Both the position numbers and the translations under genes were made by a program. Positions 61,614 to 64,000 of a DNA stretch of 64,000 nt are shown here, piece by piece. The notes under the pieces are model-generated. The model was not told where the DNA came from. It saw only the letters and a list, made by a program, of their open reading frames with translations, and ran no database searches. The stretch's first letter is position 1; the number at the start of each line of letters is the position of its first letter. The DNA comes from Sphingomonas sp. (GTDB lineage: Bacteria; Pseudomonadota; Alphaproteobacteria; Sphingomonadales; Sphingomonadaceae). The stretch lies in assembly GCA_019635535.1 (NCBI GenBank), contig JAHBZH010000001.1, forward strand, positions 1,454,995 through 1,518,994, read 5' to 3'.

Positions 61614-62593
61614 TGCGATGGCTTCAGGTCGCGCAGTCCCTTGCCGATCGCCTCGATCGGATGGGCGGCGGCGCGGGCGCGGCTGGCTTTCAGGCGCGGA
61701 TAGCCGGCCTCGGCGTCGGCGATCAGCTCCCTGACGAAGGCGCCGGAGCGGACTTCGCGCAGGATGCGGCGCATCTCGGTGCGGGTGTCGGCGGTGACGA
61801 TCCTCTCCCCGCCTTTCAACGCGCCGAACTCGGCGGTGTTGGAAATCGCCTCGCGCATGCCGGCGATGCCACGCGCATGGATGAGATCGGCGATCAGCTT
61901 CACTTCGGCAAGGCATTCGAAATAGGCGATTTCGGGAGAATATCCGGCCTCGACCAAGGTGTCGTAGCCGCCCAGGATCAGCTCCGGGATCGCGCCCCAG
62001 AGCACGGCCGCCTCGTTGAACAGGTCGGCCTCGCATTCCTCGGCGAAGCTGGTCGGCAGGATTCCCGCTCGGCCGCTGCCGATCGCGGCGGCGTAAGACA
62101 GCGCCAGCGCCTGCGCGCCGCCGCTCGCGTCCTGCTCGACCGCGATCAGCCCGATCAGGCCGGCGCCGGCGAGATAGTCGTCGCGCAAGGCCGTGCCCGG
62201 CCCCTTGGGCGCGGCGAGGAAGATGTCGAGATCGGGACGCGGCTGGATCAGGCCGAAGCGGATCGACAGGCCGTGCGCGAAGCCCAGAGCGGCGCCGAGC
62301 TTCAGGTGCGGCGCCAGTTCCTCGGCATAGATGCGGCCATGATCCTCATCGGCGGCGAGCAGCATCGCCACGTCCGCCTGCGCGGCGGCCTCGGCTGACG
62401 GCATGACGTCGAACCCGTCGGCCCGCGCCTGTTCGCGGCGCGTGGAGCCTTCGCGCAGGGCGACCGTCACGGCGACGCCGCTGTCCCGCAGGTTCAGCGC
62501 CTGGGCGCGGCCCTGATTGCCGTAACCGACGACCGCCACCCGCCTGGCGCGAATGATCGAGAGATCGCAATCCTTATCGAACCAGGCCTGCAT
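61610..62593 (-). CDS. Ketol-acid reductoisomerase, divergent
   Basis: A 327-residue KARI. NADPH motif VAVVGYGNQGRAQALNLRDS, then LKLGAALGFAHGLSIRFGLI, PKGPGTALRDDYLAGAGLIG and the metal-binding SFAEECEADLFNEAAV and GYSPEIAYFECLAEVKLIAD. It differs from typical IlvC where the family has GYGSQGHA (here GYGNQGRA) and HGFNI (here HGLSI). Metal-ligand Asp/Glu residues are kept. It converts acetolactate to dihydroxyisovalerate if it is a true IlvC. No ilvB/ilvN is adjacent. It lies between miaA and a GNAT gene. Confidence 0.8.
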   Translation of the reverse strand: MQAWFDKDCDLSIIRARRVAVVGYGNQGRAQALNLRDSGVAVTVALREGSTRREQARADGFDVMPSAEAAAQADVAMLLAADEDHGRIYAEELAPHLKLGAALGFAHGLSIRFGLIQPRPDLDIFLAAPKGPGTALRDDYLAGAGLIGLIAVEQDASGGAQALALSYAAAIGSGRAGILPTSFAEECEADLFNEAAVLWGAIPELILGGYDTLVEAGYSPEIAYFECLAEVKLIADLIHARGIAGMREAISNTAEFGALKGGERIVTADTRTEMRRILREVRSGAFVRELIADAEAGYPRLKASRARAAAHPIEAIGKGLRDLKPSQ

Positions 62594-62602
62594 ATGCGCG
62601 GC

Positions 62603-63535
62603 CTAGGTGAAGGACAGGGCTTCGACAAGCTCGGCCCGAACAATTGGGGTGTCGGGCGGGGCCATGAAACGCCGCCAGTCGGCCGGCGGCTGATGGCGGA
62701 ACCAGGTATATTGGCGCTTGGCATATTGGCGGGTCGCGGCCTGCCCTGCCGCCAGCGCCTCGTCGTGGCCGAGATCGCCGCGCAGGAAGGCGGCGATCTC
62801 CGGCACGCCGATCGCGCGCATCACCGGGGCGGACGGCGATAATTCTCGCTCTAGAAGCGAACGAACTTCCACAATCCCTTCTTCTGAAAAGATTTCTTTA
62901 AAGCGCTTGTCGCAGCGCCGATGCAGCCAGTCGCGCGGGGGCAGCAGGATGAGGGGGCGCAATGCCACCTCCCCGCCGATCCCGCCGACCTTCTCGGTTT
63001 GCCAGTCCCGCAGGGTCCGGCCGGTCGATCGCACCACCTCCAGCGCCCGAGCGATGCGGGTGGTATCGCTCGGCCGGAGGCGCGCGGCCGCTTCCGGGTC
63101 CTCACGCGCCAGAGCGGCATGGGCGTCCGCCACGAGCAGCGCGCGGACCTCCGCGCGGATCGCGGGATCGATCTCGGGCACCGGCGCGATGCCGTCGAGC
63201 AGGGTGCGGATGTAGAGGCCGGTGCCGCCGGCGAGGATCGGCAGGCGTCCCTCGGCATGGACGGCGGCGATCTCGCGCCTGGCATCTCCGGCCCAATCGG
63301 CGGCGGAGCAGGTCTCCGCGCCGCTGCGATAGCCGTAGAGGCGATGCGGGGCGCGGCATTCGTCATCTTTCGATGGCCTGGCCGAAACGACTCGCAATTC
63401 CTTGTAAACCTGAGCGCTATCGGCGTTGATGATCGCCCCACCCGTCGCTTCGGCAAAGGCTAGGGCAAGCGCCGACTTGCCGCTGGCGGTCGGGCCTGCG
63501 ATGAGCGCGAGCGGCGGCTTTCCAGAGGACCCCAT
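62603..63535 (-). CDS. miaA: tRNA dimethylallyltransferase
   Basis: A 310-residue MiaA: P-loop [79 protein letters not shown] and [20 protein letters not shown]. It adds the isopentenyl group to A37 of tRNAs reading UNN codons. Its start codon overlaps that of the divergent serB. Confidence 0.94.
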   Translation of the reverse strand: MGSSGKPPLALIAGPTASGKSALALAFAEATGGAIINADSAQVYKELRVVSARPSKDDECRAPHRLYGYRSGAETCSAADWAGDARREIAAVHAEGRLPILAGGTGLYIRTLLDGIAPVPEIDPAIRAEVRALLVADAHAALAREDPEAAARLRPSDTTRIARALEVVRSTGRTLRDWQTEKVGGIGGEVALRPLILLPPRDWLHRRCDKRFKEIFSEEGIVEVRSLLERELSPSAPVMRAIGVPEIAAFLRGDLGHDEALAAGQAATRQYAKRQYTWFRHQPPADWRRFMAPPDTPIVRAELVEALSFT

Positions 63536-64000
63536 GTTCATCGCGACCCTGATAGCAAAGGAGCGGCTGATGCGCGGCGATATTTCGGCCGCCCAGGACG
63601 CCGTGGGGGAGGTGCGTGGTTTTGCGTGGCTCGACGAGGGCCAGGCGGGGGATCTCGCGTTCGGCGGCGATCCCGGCGCGGCGCGGCGGGCGCTGGAGGG
63701 GCTGATCGGGGGCGTGGACGTGATCGTCCAGCCCGCCGCCCGGCGCCGCAAGCGGCTGATCGTCGCCGACATGGATTCGACGATGATCACCGTCGAGTGC
63801 ATCGACGAGCTGGCCGATTATGCAGGGCTGAAGGCCGAGGTCGCCGAAGTGACCGAGCGGGCGATGCGCGGCGAGCTGGATTTCGCGGCGGCGCTGGACG
63901 CGCGGGTGGCGCTGCTCAAGGGGATGGACGCGGCGGTGATCGACCGCTGCCGGACCGAGCGGGTGCGGCTGATGCCCGGCGCGCGGACTTTGGTGCGGAC
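63534..64000 (+). CDS. serB: Phosphoserine phosphatase SerB, N-terminal part
   Basis: The first ~155 residues; the gene leaves the window at the right edge. N-terminal ~75-residue regulatory part ([20 protein letters not shown]), then the HAD phosphatase core [21 protein letters not shown] with the two catalytic aspartates, and [20 protein letters not shown]. It makes serine from phosphoserine. The ATG at 63534 gives the usual sphingomonad start; an internal ATG at 63570 also has a good ribosome site. Confidence 0.92.
   Translation, partial: MFIATLIAKERLMRGDISAAQDAVGEVRGFAWLDEGQAGDLAFGGDPGAARRALEGLIGGVDVIVQPAARRRKRLIVADMDSTMITVECIDELADYAGLKAEVAEVTERAMRGELDFAAALDARVALLKGMDAAVIDRCRTERVRLMPGARTLVR

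Overview
The window is a 64 kb piece of a high-GC chromosome (roughly two thirds G+C by eye) from an alphaproteobacterium, most likely a sphingomonad. The support is gene content: an NDUFA12-type complex I accessory protein, an ATP synthase zeta-type inhibitor (DUF1476) beside bolA and a CGFS glutaredoxin, DUF2155 and DUF4126 proteins, a TtcA-free chromosomal housekeeping layout, and REP-like repeats that sphingomonads carry in number. Both ends are cut inside genes (rpoB on the left, serB on the right). I see no CRISPR array, insertion sequence, prophage or rRNA operon.

Left part (1-20,300). The classical tRNA-Trp / secE-nusG / rplKA / rplJL / rpoB(C) cluster is present in conserved order on the minus strand, but it is broken into separate units by unrelated genes. 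A hom-metX-metB methionine operon, a PilZ gene, an alcohol dehydrogenase and bioY lie between rplL and rpoB. A LuxR-type regulator and a membrane protein lie between rplA and rplJ, a D-serine dehydratase/D-threonine aldolase-like gene lies between rplK and nusG, and a single-chain restriction-modification cassette lies between secE and tRNA-Trp. Each minus-strand unit has its own sigma70-like promoter that can be read from the sequence. The hom operon is preceded by a compact four-stem RNA that looks like a SAM-I-clan riboswitch, with a visible translational on/off switch.

Middle part (20,300-45,200). This holds a membrane GGDEF-EAL protein, a fatty acyl-AMP ligase, recX, a double cold-shock protein, the NDUFA12/DUF2155/aat group, arsC-like-accC-accB-aroQ, thiS-thiG, pcm, csbD, a thiamine-diphosphate enzyme, several orphan genes, an mddA-like methyltransferase and a CoA-transferase operon. 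A small low-GC gene is wedged between the two CoA-transferase subunits. A SulP transporter, an epimerase, a metallo-beta-lactamase-fold hydrolase and a quinone oxidoreductase follow as a tightly overlapping run, then DUF1476-bolA-grxD.

Right part (45,200-64,000). This holds a regulator/membrane-protein divergent pair, a BlaI-M56 (BlaR-like) pair with a candidate operator, a metallo-hydrolase-DUF4230-nadA run, a flavin disulfide reductase, tRNA-Lys, the complete elongasome operon mreB-mreC-mreD-mrdA-rodA, mutL (endonuclease type, carrying a REP pair inside its coding sequence), and a GNAT-divergent ilvC-miaA run facing serB.

The strongest candidates for something new are the compact SAM-type riboswitch with its translational switch, the two-gene restriction-modification cassette with outward-facing flanking repeats and a mosaic low-GC recognition region, and the 87-residue gene between scoA and scoB.
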